Positions 19,425-19,506 of a stretch of DNA of 19,506 bases are shown here, piece by piece. A program made the translations under genes and the position numbers. Origin of the DNA: a bacterium (GTDB taxonomy: Bacteria > Elusimicrobiota > Elusimicrobia > Elusimicrobiales > UBA9959). The stretch is taken from NCBI GenBank assembly GCA_021812825.1, contig JAKAMO010000049.1, positions 1-19,506 of the forward strand, read 5' to 3'. Position 1 is the stretch's first letter. Each line of letters starts with the position of its first letter. The notes below the pieces were generated by a model. It searched no databases. It was not told the DNA's origin and was given only the letters and a program-made list of their open reading frames with translations.

Positions 19425-19506
19425 ATTCCACCTGGATCTGCGGTATGGGGAAGCTTATCCGCGAGATGCCGTCGCAGGCGTGTCCACTACGCGGCCGCAC
19501 ACCGCT

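Noticed and set aside
1..19506. CRISPR array or cas genes suggested by the Cas4-like nuclease
   Set aside because: No regularly spaced repeats and no other cas-like motifs occur anywhere in the window.

Overview
This window is GC-rich bacterial chromosome dominated by housekeeping metabolism, with a short accessory patch (about 10.2-11.3 kb) and a recombinase insertion at the right end. Codons ATA (Ile) and AGG (Arg) are common despite the high GC. Two lipoprotein-type signal peptides and several exported or membrane proteins suggest a diderm. Gene content and style fit an uncultured lineage such as Elusimicrobiota, but that placement is an inference and weak.

Left part, plus strand (1-2.36 kb): the tail of an unidentified gene, a DUF4321-like two-helix membrane protein, maf (nucleotide pyrophosphatase), queD (6-carboxytetrahydropterin synthase) and trxB (thioredoxin reductase), closed by a bidirectional terminator. 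Facing it on the minus strand (5.93-2.37 kb) is a three-gene unit: a lipoprotein, an Fe-S-type PD-(D/E)XK nuclease and an FGGY kinase resembling glycerol kinase but lacking one glycerol-contact residue. A divergent TPR lipoprotein starts 78 bp away. Next come an unknown 215-aa protein behind two tandem palindromes, and tRNA-Arg(UCU).

Middle (7.6-11.4 kb): a minus-strand folate unit, folP followed by a fused folK-folC gene. After it is a consensus promoter driving two very small ORFs, one ribbon-helix-helix-like, then a small exported protein and another bidirectional terminator.

The core of the window (15.99-11.40 kb, minus strand) is a seven-gene pantothenate/CoA operon in which every junction overlaps: DUF2520 protein, panB, panC, coaC, coaB, coaX, panD. 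It covers ketoisovalerate and aspartate to 4'-phosphopantetheine, except that no classical ketopantoate reductase (panE/ilvC) is present. The first gene, a Rossmann-type DUF2520 protein, is the natural candidate for that step. Upstream is a fused Memo-AMMECR1 gene, divergent from tRNA-His(GUG).

Right end (17.6-19.5 kb): a large serine recombinase runs antisense into the 3' end of tRNA-His. Its last 112 bp recur exactly, inverted, beyond its start, as part of a decayed recombinase remnant. The pair forms an inverted repeat around the gene that could exchange the recombinase C-terminus. A 47-nt near-perfect palindrome lies just upstream of the recombinase ribosome-binding site.

Several first-in-unit genes (starts at 5929, 6008, 6842, 10141, 10896) have a -10-like hexamer only 6-10 nt before the start codon and no Shine-Dalgarno sequence, which suggests leaderless or nearly leaderless mRNAs. 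Genes inside operons, the tiny ORF pair and the recombinase carry ordinary ribosome-binding sites.
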